IMG/VR virus record: IMGVR_UViG_3300047496_000334 | Coordinates: 1 to 64,000 of that record | Length of the DNA stretch: 64,000 nucleotides | Direction: 5' to 3' (one strand) | DNA from: a virus | Shown here: in pieces, positions 14,800-24,370 of the stretch | Layout of the letters: each line of letters opens with the position of its first letter | Position numbering within the stretch: the first letter of the stretch is position 1 | Translations under genes and position numbers: made by a program | Notes under the pieces: model-generated | The model's database searches: none | The model's input: only the letters and a program-made list of their open reading frames with translations | What the model was told of the DNA's origin: nothing

Positions 14800-14967
14800 A
14801 TGGCGAGAAAGCCAAAACAATCTGCTGAAGATGCAGAAGATACGGCGCCTGAATGGCCCGTAATTGATTCCTACACTACAAAAGAAGGTCTTTTTGTGAA
14901 GATATACAAAGAGGCATATTGCGTCCCGACCAGCAACCCATTCAGCGCGCGCGGACGACACCTTTAG
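14800..14967 (+). CDS. 55-residue hypothetical protein
   Basis: ATG 14800 to TAG 14965-14967, convergent with the endolysin gene with a 4-nt overlap. An N-terminal basic/acidic lead (ARKPKQSAEDAED) precedes a compact region (WPVIDSYTTKEGLFVKIYKE). Ribosome-binding site weak. It is supported mainly by the promoter upstream and its fit between neighbours. Confidence 0.5.
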   Translation: MARKPKQSAEDAEDTAPEWPVIDSYTTKEGLFVKIYKEAYCVPTSNPFSARGRHL

Positions 14968-15353
14968 CCGGATAATTCCATGTGATCCCAGTCCCGGAAT
15001 CCTTCGGTCCAGTCTCCTCCCCAATTTAAGCCCAATGCCTTGCCTATTGCAGCAAAATCAGCATAATAAGGATGTTCTCCATTTGCTATATAATGCCCGT
15101 CATCCGTAAAAACAGCAAAGTCAAAGGCGCGGGAAGCCGGTTTCCCGTCTATAGTGACGTTGTGCTTCCCTTCACCTGATTTGCACCTGGACAAGCCTGC
15201 GTCATAGGCAGCCTGCTGGTCGGCATCTGAGCGCCATGTAACTATTATAGCGGCAGTTCTTCGTTCCGGGTAAGTAGATTTATAGGTATCAAGGCAGTCC
15301 TGGGCAATAGGCTGAAGCACGGGGTCTAAATCTGATAAATTTCTATCTGCCAT
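14964..15353 (-). CDS. M15-type peptidoglycan endopeptidase, endolysin
   Basis: 129 residues. Metal-binding motifs of the VanY/CwlK-like M15 family are present: GKHNV ... ASRAFDFAVF (SxHxxGxAxD-like; His and Asp ligands) and DWDHMELSG (catalytic D and His). M15 phage endolysins cut peptide cross-bridges (L-Ala-D-Glu endopeptidase or DD-carboxypeptidase). AAGGATC precedes the ATG. It has no signal peptide, so a holin is needed; the TM protein encoded divergently at 15391 is a candidate. Confidence 0.85.
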   Translation of the reverse strand: MADRNLSDLDPVLQPIAQDCLDTYKSTYPERRTAAIIVTWRSDADQQAAYDAGLSRCKSGEGKHNVTIDGKPASRAFDFAVFTDDGHYIANGEHPYYADFAAIGKALGLNWGGDWTEGFRDWDHMELSG

Positions 15354-15390
15354 ATGGATCCTTTATACTGAGTATGACACGGTAACGTTC

Positions 15391-15573
15391 ATGGACTTGA
15401 TTCAGCTTATCCTCATTTTAGCAGTACTTGGCTTCGTGTGGTATTTAGTTACCACTTTTATTCCGATGCCAGCTCCCATAAAAACAGTAATCACCGTTAT
15501 TGCTGTTCTGGCACTTTGTCTTGTACTTCTTAATTTATCGGGGATAGGAAACTATCGAATCGGGCATTTTTAA
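15391..15573 (+). CDS. Two-TM small membrane protein, holin candidate
   Basis: 60 residues with two hydrophobic segments (LIQLILILAVLGFVWYLVT; VITVIAVLALCLVLLNLSGI) joined by IPMPAP. It resembles the Thivi_2564-type small membrane proteins found in phages and bacteria. Divergent from the endolysin and convergent with the gene at 15953 (4-nt overlap). A holin role is inferred only from topology and the neighbouring endolysin. Confidence 0.6.
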   Translation: MDLIQLILILAVLGFVWYLVTTFIPMPAPIKTVITVIAVLALCLVLLNLSGIGNYRIGHF

Positions 15574-15953
15574 TGGTGCATAAAATTCAATATACCGTTG
15601 ATTCCAATCAAAATGCCCATGCCAATATACACATTTTTTTGCAATGATTTTATGTTGGCGTTAATTTCTGACTTTATTGTTTCCTGCGCTTCTGTATTAT
15701 CATCTCTGGTCTTTTCCATAATTTCAAATAGCCGTGGGATTCCGGCAAGCCGGTCTTTAATGTTGGTATATCGCTCTGCGCATACGAGTTCATGTGAGCT
15801 GATGCCAGTCATTGCCTGATCCGCCATTTTTTGTGCTGCCATTGCCATATCGCGTACCGCTAAAATCTCATTGTCCATCACATCACCTAAAATCTCTATC
15901 GTTTTTTTAAGCTGCTCTGCCAGCTTGTGTTTTTTTAACCAGTTTATTAACAC
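15570..15953 (-). CDS. Coiled-coil protein with C-terminal membrane anchor
   Basis: 127 residues from GTG 15953, which overlaps the ejection gene by 47 nt; an ATG at 15878 would give 102 residues. A long helical region (ETIKSEINANIKSLQKNVY) is followed by a C-terminal TM segment IGMGILIGINGILNFM. This layout, coiled coil plus C-terminal anchor, is that of XhlA/haemolysin-like lysis accessory proteins, though the sequence link is weak. Located between ejection and lysis genes. Confidence 0.55.
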   Translation of the reverse strand: MLINWLKKHKLAEQLKKTIEILGDVMDNEILAVRDMAMAAQKMADQAMTGISSHELVCAERYTNIKDRLAGIPRLFEIMEKTRDDNTEAQETIKSEINANIKSLQKNVYIGMGILIGINGILNFMHH

Positions 15954-17787
15954 TTACTCTTTGTCTGGGTGTAATGACAGCGCCGCCACGCTTTTTTCCG
16001 CTAGCCAGATTTTGCAAAGTGCTGACTGCTGCATCATATTCAGGGTTATGCACCTTGCTGCCAACTTGCTCCATGGATGTTGCATTTTGAAACTGCTTAA
16101 TGGGAACCCCGGCATTCTGGGCTGCAAATTGGCCAAGTTCAGATCCGCCACGCATTTGGGATCCGCGCACATCAACACCGCCACTGTCTGGCGCGCCTAT
16201 ACCAGCAACGGGGGATTTGACCTCAGATATGGGGCTGACAGAATTAGGTATAGGCGCGGGAGCAGTAGTTCCCACTTTATTGGTATAATAATTAGGGGGA
16301 GCTGGAAGTAGCTTTTGAGAGGGGACCGGCGAGAAACCCTTATTTCCAAGGGTAGGATCAACAGGCTGCACGGGAACGCTCTTGCTTTCAATGTCTTTCA
16401 AAATATTATCAGCCATGCCTCGGACAACTTGCGCACGAATAGCATTTGCAGCAGTCCCGGCCACAACGGGGGCAGCAATAGCTGCGGCGGTAATAGGATT
16501 GCCCAATGCCAGTGCAGTTAAAGATGAACCAGATTCAAAAACAGGGACTGTGGTTCCACTCCCCATAAAACCTGCTTTTCCGACAGTCTCCAATGCCTTA
16601 TTTATTCCGGTAGGATGGGCTAAAATCTTAATAGCGTTTTGCTGATCAGGGGTAAATCTACTTAGAGAATCCGTGTCGTCAAAAAGATCTTTAAATTTAG
16701 ATTGTATGGCGTTGGGATTGCCATTGGCCTGTCTTAGCATCTCTGCTATATCACTATGATTTTGCTCTAACGCGCTGGCAGCTCTGGCAGCTTTTATAGC
16801 TGGCACTGCATCTGCTGTTCCGCCTGTTAATGCAGCAGGATTGGATTCAATGCCGTCAAGCATTTTATCTATACTTTTAATACCTTGTTTTGCAGCGTAA
16901 ATATCTTCTGCCCCTGCATTAGAGTCATATGCAATACGGCCAAGTTGTTTTCGTGTATTATCTATAGATTCAAGATTAAGACCGCTCTCAGCTTTTTTAT
17001 CAAATATGTTTAATGCGCCGATAGTCTTTGGATGTAAGCCTGGATCTACAGTCCCCACATCATTGCGCAGGGTTTGCGCAGCCGCATCACTGGCATCAGG
17101 CGATAGTACAACGCCTAATTGGTGGGCCTTTTCATAGGCAGACGAAGTATTAGAAGACAATGCATTGTTTGCCGATTTTATATCATCATAGGGGCGTGGC
17201 TTTAAGGGAAAATTATCACCAGACTGGTTGTTGGCAAATATATTTCTGGAAGCATTTTCTTCGCCAAGACTAGCAGCAGCATTTGCACCTTTTCCAATTA
17301 AAGATGCGCCATCCACTGCACCGGCTATTGTCCCGGAGCCTGCAATAATATTGCCAATATCCTGAGCGCCCTTAACTATATTGGGATGATTCTGATTAAG
17401 AGAATTTCCCACTTGCCCTGCATCAATTGCGGCTTGCTCTGTTGCAGGACTGTCTATGGCATTAGCAATTTTCTGTGCACCCGATTGAGCAGCATTTCCC
17501 GCTGCATTCGCTGCTGTTGAATATCCAGGTATTTTTTGAATTACATCGCTAGTAATATCAGCGGGAATTTTATATAGAGAGCCCACAGTGTCAAGACCAG
17601 CCATTAATGGATTGGAATCTTGCAATCCAGATTTTGCAGAATTCCAATCTTTACTCACATCACTTTTTATTTGAGAACCCAGTGAAGGAGTAAGATAAGA
17701 TTTGATAGCATCATCTACTACGCCATCTGGCGTGCCATCCGGAAATTCATGGATTGTACCATCAGGGGTTTGAGCTTGAATGGTCAT
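15907..17787 (-). CDS. Internal virion/ejection protein
   Basis: 626 residues. The N-terminal strand pattern TIQAQTPDGTIHEFPDGTPD is common at the start of large phage internal proteins of podoviruses. The rest is Ala/Ser/Asn-rich and helical, with a possible membrane-active stretch (GNPITAAAIAAPVVAGTAANAI), and the C-terminus has the KRGG motif (ASGKKRGGAVITPRQ) seen in other virion proteins here. Likely injected with the DNA. Overlaps the upstream SLT-bearing gene by ATGA. Confidence 0.6.
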   Translation of the reverse strand: MTIQAQTPDGTIHEFPDGTPDGVVDDAIKSYLTPSLGSQIKSDVSKDWNSAKSGLQDSNPLMAGLDTVGSLYKIPADITSDVIQKIPGYSTAANAAGNAAQSGAQKIANAIDSPATEQAAIDAGQVGNSLNQNHPNIVKGAQDIGNIIAGSGTIAGAVDGASLIGKGANAAASLGEENASRNIFANNQSGDNFPLKPRPYDDIKSANNALSSNTSSAYEKAHQLGVVLSPDASDAAAQTLRNDVGTVDPGLHPKTIGALNIFDKKAESGLNLESIDNTRKQLGRIAYDSNAGAEDIYAAKQGIKSIDKMLDGIESNPAALTGGTADAVPAIKAARAASALEQNHSDIAEMLRQANGNPNAIQSKFKDLFDDTDSLSRFTPDQQNAIKILAHPTGINKALETVGKAGFMGSGTTVPVFESGSSLTALALGNPITAAAIAAPVVAGTAANAIRAQVVRGMADNILKDIESKSVPVQPVDPTLGNKGFSPVPSQKLLPAPPNYYTNKVGTTAPAPIPNSVSPISEVKSPVAGIGAPDSGGVDVRGSQMRGGSELGQFAAQNAGVPIKQFQNATSMEQVGSKVHNPEYDAAVSTLQNLASGKKRGGAVITPRQRVSVNKLVKKTQAGRAA

Positions 17788-20700
17788 TGGATGCGATTCC
17801 CATTTGCATCATAACGAATAACAGTTGATGGCGCCGAAGCTGCTGATGATGATTGTGTGGGTATCTTGGCCAACCTTTGTTGCTCAGGAGATTGATAGGA
17901 CGGCAGGTATGCCTTGCCAGAATGGATATCCTGCGCGCGCTGTGTTTCATTTTGGATAAGGTCATTAAGTTTGGATTGAATATGGGCGACAACAACTGCT
18001 TTCTGCTCAGGAGAGGCCGATTTATTGACGCTCAGCTCATTTTGCAGCCCTTCAAATTCTTTAGACAAAACGCGGCCAGTTCCGCCGAATGTTGAACGTA
18101 TGTTATCCAGCACATTGCCCATAGAATCATAGTTTTGCAAAACAGTAGCCTTAGCACGATCAGGGTCTGAAAAAACAGGCAACTGGTTTCTGTCGGCAAA
18201 ATCTTTAAGTGTGTGCATATCGCCGCTGGATGCGGTGGGAATCTGATTCACAAGGTCATCCACCTTTGATTTTTGATCAATTAAACTGGGCAATACCATA
18301 TTTTCTGCAGCAATATCTTTTGGTTGCTGCTTAGTTATCAAATTTTTATATGCATACATCTGAAACGGAGTAAGCGGCGTTCCATCAACATCTTTAGGAG
18401 CGCTATTGCTCTGCGCGCCCTGCGCCCCAGCACCCCCGGAATTTCCTGTAAAATCCATGGGGATGAATTTTCCAGTTGTTTTGTTGAACGTCCCTGTTGG
18501 ATTGCCAAACATATCTTTGATAACTTCATTGCGGTTTTGCTGAAGCTCCTGTTGGCGAACGCCAAGCTCACCTTGTTGATACTGCGCCTGATTAGCATCC
18601 TTTAATTTCTCTTCGCCAAACTGGTTCTTGGTATTTTCAGCTTCATCCATCAGTTTTTGCGCATTCTGGTGAAATGACCCCTGCTGATAATTTTCCTGAT
18701 CAGCATTTTTTTGCTGTTCAGCATAATTATTAATGCCAATCAATCCACCTTGGCCAATATCAACAAGGGGATTGCGCGAGCGACCCGCCAGTGTGCCAAG
18801 AACGCCTGCGGCAACGGAAAGCCATGGATTAGCCTGATGCGGCTGAGGCATGTCTTCAAGGTATCCGGATGTATTGGCAGGATGGTCAGGAGCATTGGTA
18901 GGGGGAGTGGGGGGCGGCATATTATCATTTTTTGCTGAAGTCTGACCATCGCCCATTGCGGCCATTACCTTGTCTGGGTATGCCTGTGTCTCAGATGGCA
19001 AGTCAGAGACTGATGAATTGCCGTTAGCGACATTATCGAGTCTTCCTGGGCCGCCATTATAAGCCATTAAGGCCATATTTTCATCGCCGTTAAAATGATT
19101 AAGCATGGCATTATGGTAATCGCTGGCAAATCGCCTTTCATCTCCTGGACCCTGATACGGAGTCACACCATACCCAGGGTCTGCTGCCGTTGCTGGCATA
19201 ATTCCATAAGCGCTGAACGCACCTGCGGGAGAAACTGCATCAGGATTATTACCACTTTCTACTTGAGCGATAGCTGGCATAATGCCCCCGCTATTGCTAT
19301 CATCGCTGCCGCCTGCGTCAAAATGTTTAGGCACAATGCCGCCGCGCGCCATAGCGCCGCTGCCAACGTTTGGCATATATTCTTTTTGCTTAAGCGCAGC
19401 CTGCACGGCCTGTCCCTGCGGAGTGCCGGGCGGCAGACGTTGAGCAAGTTGCTGGAGTTGCTGCAGAGTCATTTGTGAATAATTGCTTGTTTGGTTATTT
19501 TGCAGCGGATTGGTTGTCTGGGTAAAAGGGGTGACACCTCCGGCATCTCTCTTTGGTATAATGCCGCCGCCTTTTGCAGCTTTTGCGCTATAGATATTGT
19601 TCAAATCAGCCTGATTTGCTGAATTTAACCCAGCAACAATCCCTCCGGTATATGCTTTGCCTGAATTGCCCGCTCCACTTGCCAGAAATTGAGCATAGGT
19701 TGGCGCAGTTGGCATCGATATCGAAGCTGGTGCAGCCGCAGCTGTAGGCGCAGTTGCTGCTGCCTGCGGCTGTAAATCTGCGGGCAAGTCCCCGGACCAG
19801 CCTACGCCGTTAGGGGTGTTTACCGTAGCGCCAGAAGGAATATCGCCTGCACTATAAACACCTACAGAGCCCGGCGAAGCATTGTTAAAGTAGGTTCCGC
19901 TTTCCGGGTCATAGGTGTAAGATGCCGCGCCTCCGGAGTCATAATGCTTCTTGCCAGTGATTCCGCCGCCACGTTTAAATAATCCCTCTGAAGGCTGAGT
20001 AGTGGAGCTTGTGCTGGAGCCGCCCTCATTGCTTCCGATGCCTTCAGCGATATTGCCAAGCCATCCTGTAGTCTGGAAGGGATAAGCCTGCTCCTGCAGG
20101 AACTGCTCATAGGGGACATTAAGCTCAGCCTGAGCCTGCTGTTGCTGCAATTGACCGGCATTTAACTGGGCGCTTGCTCCGGTGAGGCCATTGCTGAGGG
20201 CTGAAGTTCCAAGCTGGTTTTCTCCAAGTCCGGCGCTTTCCTGCAAATACTGGCTAGCTTCCTGAGCGCCAAGGCCAGCTTGCTGCTCAGTATTGGCTTC
20301 CTGCTCTGCTGTAGTATAGCCTGCATTTTCAATACCGGCATTAGTAGCATTATTTGCAAGCGCCTGTTGGCCGCCTAAGATGCCCTGCGCGACAGCAGAA
20401 CGATCGCCGCCCCACGCGCCGCTGGATATAGCATTGCCCTGAAGCTGTGCTTGTTGTTGCGCATCCTGGTTGTTTTCAGCGGCCATCGTTGTATTGAGCA
20501 CGCTTTGAGTATAGGGACTTTCATAGCTCTGTATTTGCGATCCGGTGACAGTCTGCGGATTGATAGTCTGGCTTGCCTGCCCCAGCAGATTGCTGGCCTG
20601 CTGAGTATAGGGCGCAGTAATGCCCTGCATATTGTCAATAGTATTGTATGCACTCTGTTCTTCAGGAGTAGTGCCCGCGACAATTTGACCGCCATATTGA

Positions 20701-20819
20701 TTGAGCGGTTGACTGGCAACCTGATTGGCCTGCTGAGTTACTTGATTGTACTCAGCCAACACGTCCGGAGGGACTGTGCTGCTAGTATTTGAGGTTGTAG
20801 TTCCACCGCCGCCTGACAA
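17784..20819 (-). CDS. Large virion protein with lytic transglycosylase domain
   Basis: 1011 residues. The first ~280 are Gln/Ala/Ser-rich. Around residues ~510-600 is an SLT-type domain: IAQVESGNNPDAVSPAGAFS with the likely catalytic Glu, then AYGIMPATAADPG and ENMALMAYNGGPGRLDNV. It would cleave peptidoglycan glycan strands during DNA entry. Three KGG-type motifs sit before the domain (KRGGGITGKK, KGGGIIPKRDAGG, ARGGIVPKHFDAGG). The C-terminal ~300 residues are helical. Most likely an ejection protein making a channel through the envelope. Confidence 0.75.
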   Translation of the reverse strand: MSGGGGTTTSNTSSTVPPDVLAEYNQVTQQANQVASQPLNQYGGQIVAGTTPEEQSAYNTIDNMQGITAPYTQQASNLLGQASQTINPQTVTGSQIQSYESPYTQSVLNTTMAAENNQDAQQQAQLQGNAISSGAWGGDRSAVAQGILGGQQALANNATNAGIENAGYTTAEQEANTEQQAGLGAQEASQYLQESAGLGENQLGTSALSNGLTGASAQLNAGQLQQQQAQAELNVPYEQFLQEQAYPFQTTGWLGNIAEGIGSNEGGSSTSSTTQPSEGLFKRGGGITGKKHYDSGGAASYTYDPESGTYFNNASPGSVGVYSAGDIPSGATVNTPNGVGWSGDLPADLQPQAAATAPTAAAAPASISMPTAPTYAQFLASGAGNSGKAYTGGIVAGLNSANQADLNNIYSAKAAKGGGIIPKRDAGGVTPFTQTTNPLQNNQTSNYSQMTLQQLQQLAQRLPPGTPQGQAVQAALKQKEYMPNVGSGAMARGGIVPKHFDAGGSDDSNSGGIMPAIAQVESGNNPDAVSPAGAFSAYGIMPATAADPGYGVTPYQGPGDERRFASDYHNAMLNHFNGDENMALMAYNGGPGRLDNVANGNSSVSDLPSETQAYPDKVMAAMGDGQTSAKNDNMPPPTPPTNAPDHPANTSGYLEDMPQPHQANPWLSVAAGVLGTLAGRSRNPLVDIGQGGLIGINNYAEQQKNADQENYQQGSFHQNAQKLMDEAENTKNQFGEEKLKDANQAQYQQGELGVRQQELQQNRNEVIKDMFGNPTGTFNKTTGKFIPMDFTGNSGGAGAQGAQSNSAPKDVDGTPLTPFQMYAYKNLITKQQPKDIAAENMVLPSLIDQKSKVDDLVNQIPTASSGDMHTLKDFADRNQLPVFSDPDRAKATVLQNYDSMGNVLDNIRSTFGGTGRVLSKEFEGLQNELSVNKSASPEQKAVVVAHIQSKLNDLIQNETQRAQDIHSGKAYLPSYQSPEQQRLAKIPTQSSSAASAPSTVIRYDANGNRIQ

Positions 20820-20824
20820 ATTTT

Positions 20825-21349
20825 CTACTCCTTATTAATTGCAGGCCCGCCTGCTAAATGCATATTATACACGAAAAGCGCCCCGACTTGCGGCATTTTT
20901 CTACGATACAATTCTATCTTCGGCGTAAGACGCTCTGTCGTGTAAATCTGCATACCAAGCGGGCGCTGCGTGGAATCGGACACCCATTTGCCAAATTTGA
21001 TTAAATCCTGGGCATAGGTAGATTTGCGGTAATCTTTATGAACATTATTCCAAAGTTCATAGAGAACCCAGTCATCGCTGTACCATGGCTGGGTATATTC
21101 CACTGCAAGACTTGCAGCTATCCCCTTGTTATCAGGCGCGTCAATAATGCCAATCATAACCAGATGGACAACGCTGCCATTGCCATCTCTGGGTGGATTT
21201 ATTCCATGGTCAATAACACGTCTGACCTTTTCATCGCTAAGAGTGAACATGGCGCTTTCATCATGGCCAGCGCGAACAAAAGCCAAAAGATTATCCCTGT
21301 CGCCTTCATTGCAGAATCTGACATTGGAAACGGGGCTAGGGAATGTCAT
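20825..21349 (-). CDS. GNAT-like protein in the virion module
   Basis: 174 residues; NLLAFVRAGHDESAMFTLSD and VEYTQPWYSDDWVLYELWNN ... YAQDLIKFGKWVSDSTQ fit a GNAT N-acetyltransferase fold as found in many phage structural operons. The acetyl-CoA P-loop (Q/RxxGxG/A) is not evident, so enzymatic activity is doubtful. It ends HLAGGPAINKE, echoing the HLAGGGIANAEN stretch of the next gene. ATGA overlap with the following ORF. Confidence 0.5.
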   Translation of the reverse strand: MTFPSPVSNVRFCNEGDRDNLLAFVRAGHDESAMFTLSDEKVRRVIDHGINPPRDGNGSVVHLVMIGIIDAPDNKGIAASLAVEYTQPWYSDDWVLYELWNNVHKDYRKSTYAQDLIKFGKWVSDSTQRPLGMQIYTTERLTPKIELYRRKMPQVGALFVYNMHLAGGPAINKE

Positions 21350-22650
21350 ATTTTTACCTTGCTGCCCACAGGATGGGCCAATGATAGCATTTCTTTGGCT
21401 ATTTTCTGCCTTTGCAATACTACCCAGTGGTCAAGGATTTTATGCCCTCTTTTTAAGCTGCCAAACTTGTTGATAATCTGCTGAGGCGAGAGCACGTGTT
21501 CGCCGCCCGCAACCACGACAGGAGCCTTGCCATCGTCAGTCTTGCCACCCTTTGCATAGGTTCCGGCACTATTAATGGCCGCAGTATTCACTGTTGGGCC
21601 AGATTGCACACCTGTGGGAGGTTGCCTAGGTTCAGAAGACGGGGGATTGGGAATTTTTACACCGCGGCCTTCACGAATGTTCGGCGCTTTGACGCCATGC
21701 GGTTGAGAGCTAAACATACGATCAATTACAGCAGACCCGGCAAGCGTATTTCCTTCGCCAAGACCAGAAACCACATCTGCAGGGATGACATACGCACCTG
21801 TTGGAACATTAGTATTTATGGTATCAGTGCGTCCCGGCCCCGCGCTATTAAGCAGGCCGCCGGGATGATAAGTCTCACCTGCTTCACGGCGCATGAGGGA
21901 GTTGGTTAAATCATTTACCTCGCCGCCATCTGCGCGTTCAGTAATTGCACCTCCTTTAGCTGCAAGCATAAATAAGGTTTCCAAAGCCTCTGCGCCTCCG
22001 TCTGCTGCCGCCGCATCTGTAGTGGCCGCCGCTGCAGTTTCTGCCGCAGCAGGAAGAGCAGCATCTGCAGCAGCAGAGCTGCTTCCAAGAGTATCAAGAG
22101 ACATGCCGGGTGCGAAGCTGTTCGTGCTCATAAATGGGTCAGCAGACTGAGCATTTGCCCCGCTTAATACCCCGCCATAGCCATTGCCAGCTAATCCACT
22201 CTGAATGCTTCCTGCCAAACTGGGGTTAGCTCCTGAAAAGAACTGGCCGATTCCGCCATACGCAGATTTAGCTGCGTCCGATAGACCGCTTCCTGCATTA
22301 ACAAGGCTGTTAGCTGCTGCGCCTGTCTGCGCAATATCCTGTATGCCGCTTGATTGCTTTTGCGGTTGCGGAGATTGCTCCTTAGGAGGCCCTTGACCGA
22401 CACTAAGTTGTGGCGACGTTATAAAACTAACATCAGCATTCGGGATTGCGCTATTGGCGCCGATAGGCTGGAACATATTGGCGCCAATGTTTTCAGCGTT
22501 GGCTATGCCGCCGCCTGCCAGATGCATACGCGGTGCGGCAATGCCGGTCTTTGCGCCCATTACCTTGCCAATGGCAGAAGGATGGGGAACAAGGCTTCCT
22601 AGCGTTCGCTTGACGTTTAACGGGGCATCTCCAGGTATTGCTATTGGCAT
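21346..22650 (-). CDS. Virion-associated protein with KGG motifs
   Basis: 434 residues, Ala/Gly-rich in the middle (AAADAALPAAAETAAAATTDAAA region), with KGGAITERADGG, AKGGKTDDGKAP and a C-terminal GGEHVLSPQQIINKFGSLKRG segment. The last resembles the GGEFVxNP-type end of phage internal/tail proteins. Gene order between the GNAT-like and fibre genes suggests a tail or ejection component. No enzyme motif seen. Confidence 0.5.
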   Translation of the reverse strand: MPIAIPGDAPLNVKRTLGSLVPHPSAIGKVMGAKTGIAAPRMHLAGGGIANAENIGANMFQPIGANSAIPNADVSFITSPQLSVGQGPPKEQSPQPQKQSSGIQDIAQTGAAANSLVNAGSGLSDAAKSAYGGIGQFFSGANPSLAGSIQSGLAGNGYGGVLSGANAQSADPFMSTNSFAPGMSLDTLGSSSAAADAALPAAAETAAAATTDAAAADGGAEALETLFMLAAKGGAITERADGGEVNDLTNSLMRREAGETYHPGGLLNSAGPGRTDTINTNVPTGAYVIPADVVSGLGEGNTLAGSAVIDRMFSSQPHGVKAPNIREGRGVKIPNPPSSEPRQPPTGVQSGPTVNTAAINSAGTYAKGGKTDDGKAPVVVAGGEHVLSPQQIINKFGSLKRGHKILDHWVVLQRQKIAKEMLSLAHPVGSKVKI

Positions 22651-22659
22651 GTCAATGTC

Positions 22660-24132
22660 CTAGTCAAAAACAGCAAAATTTACACCAGCAGGGTCCGTTC
22701 CTGCGCTATTTGTCACAATTACCGTTGTAATAGTAAATTGGGAAGAACTGCTTCTGCTAGTGGCATAACTTACTATGGCAGCAGTGGCGCCTGCATCGGG
22801 CGACACCAGAACCGCATAATTAGAATCTGACAATGGATTGGTCATAGTCACCACATAAATGCCAGGGCCGCTGCGAATTATAGATGTTATGTTTAAGCTC
22901 TTTATTACACTTAATGAGCTGCCGTTCCATGTAAAATACCCCCATGCTTTTGGAGAGACAAAAGCAGTGGTGGCAACTTTTGTGGAGCTGTCTGCAGCAG
23001 TTTGGGTAACAGCTGTAGATCCGCTGGCAAGCGTAAGAGCCGTGCTATTCACAAAAGCGGTAGTAGCAAGCAAATTAGTGCTTGTTCCTGCTGGCGCGGT
23101 TAATCCATACATTGAAGATGTGGATAGCGAAGAAAGGTTGTTGTTGATGACAGAAAGATAAATATTGCCATTAGCATCCGTGACAAAATAAGAAACAGAA
23201 CCCTTGGGCTGAACATAACTTCCGCCTGCTGGCAATGCAAACCCGTTAATCCATATAACGTCAGTACTGTATGGTATCCACGTGACAGGCCCCCCTCCCG
23301 CCGTGACACTGCAGGAAAAATAATAAGCCAGATTGATTGAAACCTGCGGCAGCGTTATATTAATTGCAGAAGTTGCGATTATTGGCTCAAAGAGATTCGC
23401 AAAACTCAAAGAAACATTAGCAGATGTCTGAGTCGGAGTTCCGTAGAAAATAACGTTTAAAAGCACCCAGACGGAGCCATTCCAATAAGCTAAATTGGGA
23501 GTTCCTGCAAATATCTGATTGGCGACAAGATTAACCAACCCTACCGCCCCAAGAGTTTGTAGCGGATATGCAGTTCCGCCATTAATAGCAAGTGTAGCGG
23601 AACCTGTATTGTCTGCAGTAGGGGTAAACGTTATAAGAGTTCCGGGGTTTAGCTGAAAATTGGATGGGTAGGTAACGCTACAGGCTAAGGCGTTCGCAGT
23701 TCCTGCGATAGTTCCAAGCGAATATACATACTGCGTGCCTGTCAACCCTCCAACAGTAGGCGGCCCAGATGAGTTATCTACATAAACAGGCGATTGCGTT
23801 CCCTGCGGGACAACAAGTCCTGCAGTGCTGTTGCCAGCCTGTATAGTAATCGTATAGCTTCCTGTAGTCTGATTGTTGATAAAATAAAATCCACCCTGCG
23901 CAGGAAATATGACATTAATGTTTCCAGTCAACGCTCCGGTAAAATTATAAATAAGATTTTGCGCCTGTGAGGTGGTAAGCGTTACATTGGAACTGCCAGC
24001 AACACTAAGAGACAATGTTCCGCCTAAATTGCTGTCAATAGCAGATAGAATACTGTTGAGGACAACCCCCCATGTGCCGGAATTGGTTCCGGTCTGTTGC
24101 AGTGTATACCCCTTATTTGGTGTGCTCGTCAT
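22660..24132 (-). CDS. Tail fibre protein
   Basis: 490 residues. N-terminal TSTPNKGYTLQQTGTNSGTWG anchor, then beta-rich repeats of the type GxxxINNQTTGSYTITIQ, a TAFV-type motif (VATTAFVSPKAWGYFTWNG) and a receptor-binding-like C-terminus (NITSIIRSGPGIYVVTM ... NYAVLVSP). Such fibre tips bind host surface glycans or proteins. It follows the 72-residue gene in the operon. Confidence 0.7.
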   Translation of the reverse strand: MTSTPNKGYTLQQTGTNSGTWGVVLNSILSAIDSNLGGTLSLSVAGSSNVTLTTSQAQNLIYNFTGALTGNINVIFPAQGGFYFINNQTTGSYTITIQAGNSTAGLVVPQGTQSPVYVDNSSGPPTVGGLTGTQYVYSLGTIAGTANALACSVTYPSNFQLNPGTLITFTPTADNTGSATLAINGGTAYPLQTLGAVGLVNLVANQIFAGTPNLAYWNGSVWVLLNVIFYGTPTQTSANVSLSFANLFEPIIATSAINITLPQVSINLAYYFSCSVTAGGGPVTWIPYSTDVIWINGFALPAGGSYVQPKGSVSYFVTDANGNIYLSVINNNLSSLSTSSMYGLTAPAGTSTNLLATTAFVNSTALTLASGSTAVTQTAADSSTKVATTAFVSPKAWGYFTWNGSSLSVIKSLNITSIIRSGPGIYVVTMTNPLSDSNYAVLVSPDAGATAAIVSYATSRSSSSQFTITTVIVTNSAGTDPAGVNFAVFD

Positions 24133-24150
24133 GCGCGTATAGCCCTATAT

Positions 24151-24369
24151 TCAATCGCCATAATATCCTAATTTTACCGTGCCGATTCCCGGTAAATTCA
24201 CTGTTGCATATCCCTTTAAATTTAAGGGTATTATGCCGCCTGACGTCACGCTGGCAGCCGTGCCTATAAATTGCGGGAATACATTGTTTATCGTTTTTGT
24301 TTGCTGCGCTAATTGCAATGAAATCTGGTTGAGGGCGTTTACCGCATTTTGATTAGGATTGTCTGTCAT
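24151..24369 (-). CDS. Small fibre/tail-associated protein
   Basis: 72 residues starting at ATG 24369, one base after the upstream stop; a longer reading start at 24441 would overlap the propeller gene by 71 nt and is less likely. Helical first half (NAVNALNQISLQLAQQTKTI), then Gly-rich strands (SGGIIPLNLKGYATVNLP). Probably an adaptor for the downstream tail fibre. Confidence 0.55.
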   Translation of the reverse strand: MTDNPNQNAVNALNQISLQLAQQTKTINNVFPQFIGTAASVTSGGIIPLNLKGYATVNLPGIGTVKLGYYGD

Positions 24370-24370
24370 G

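Noticed and set aside
18324-18605. Plus- and minus-strand ORFs inside the transglycosylase gene
   Set aside because: Both are fully within the 1011-codon gene and show Leu/Arg-rich out-of-frame composition; no start signals.
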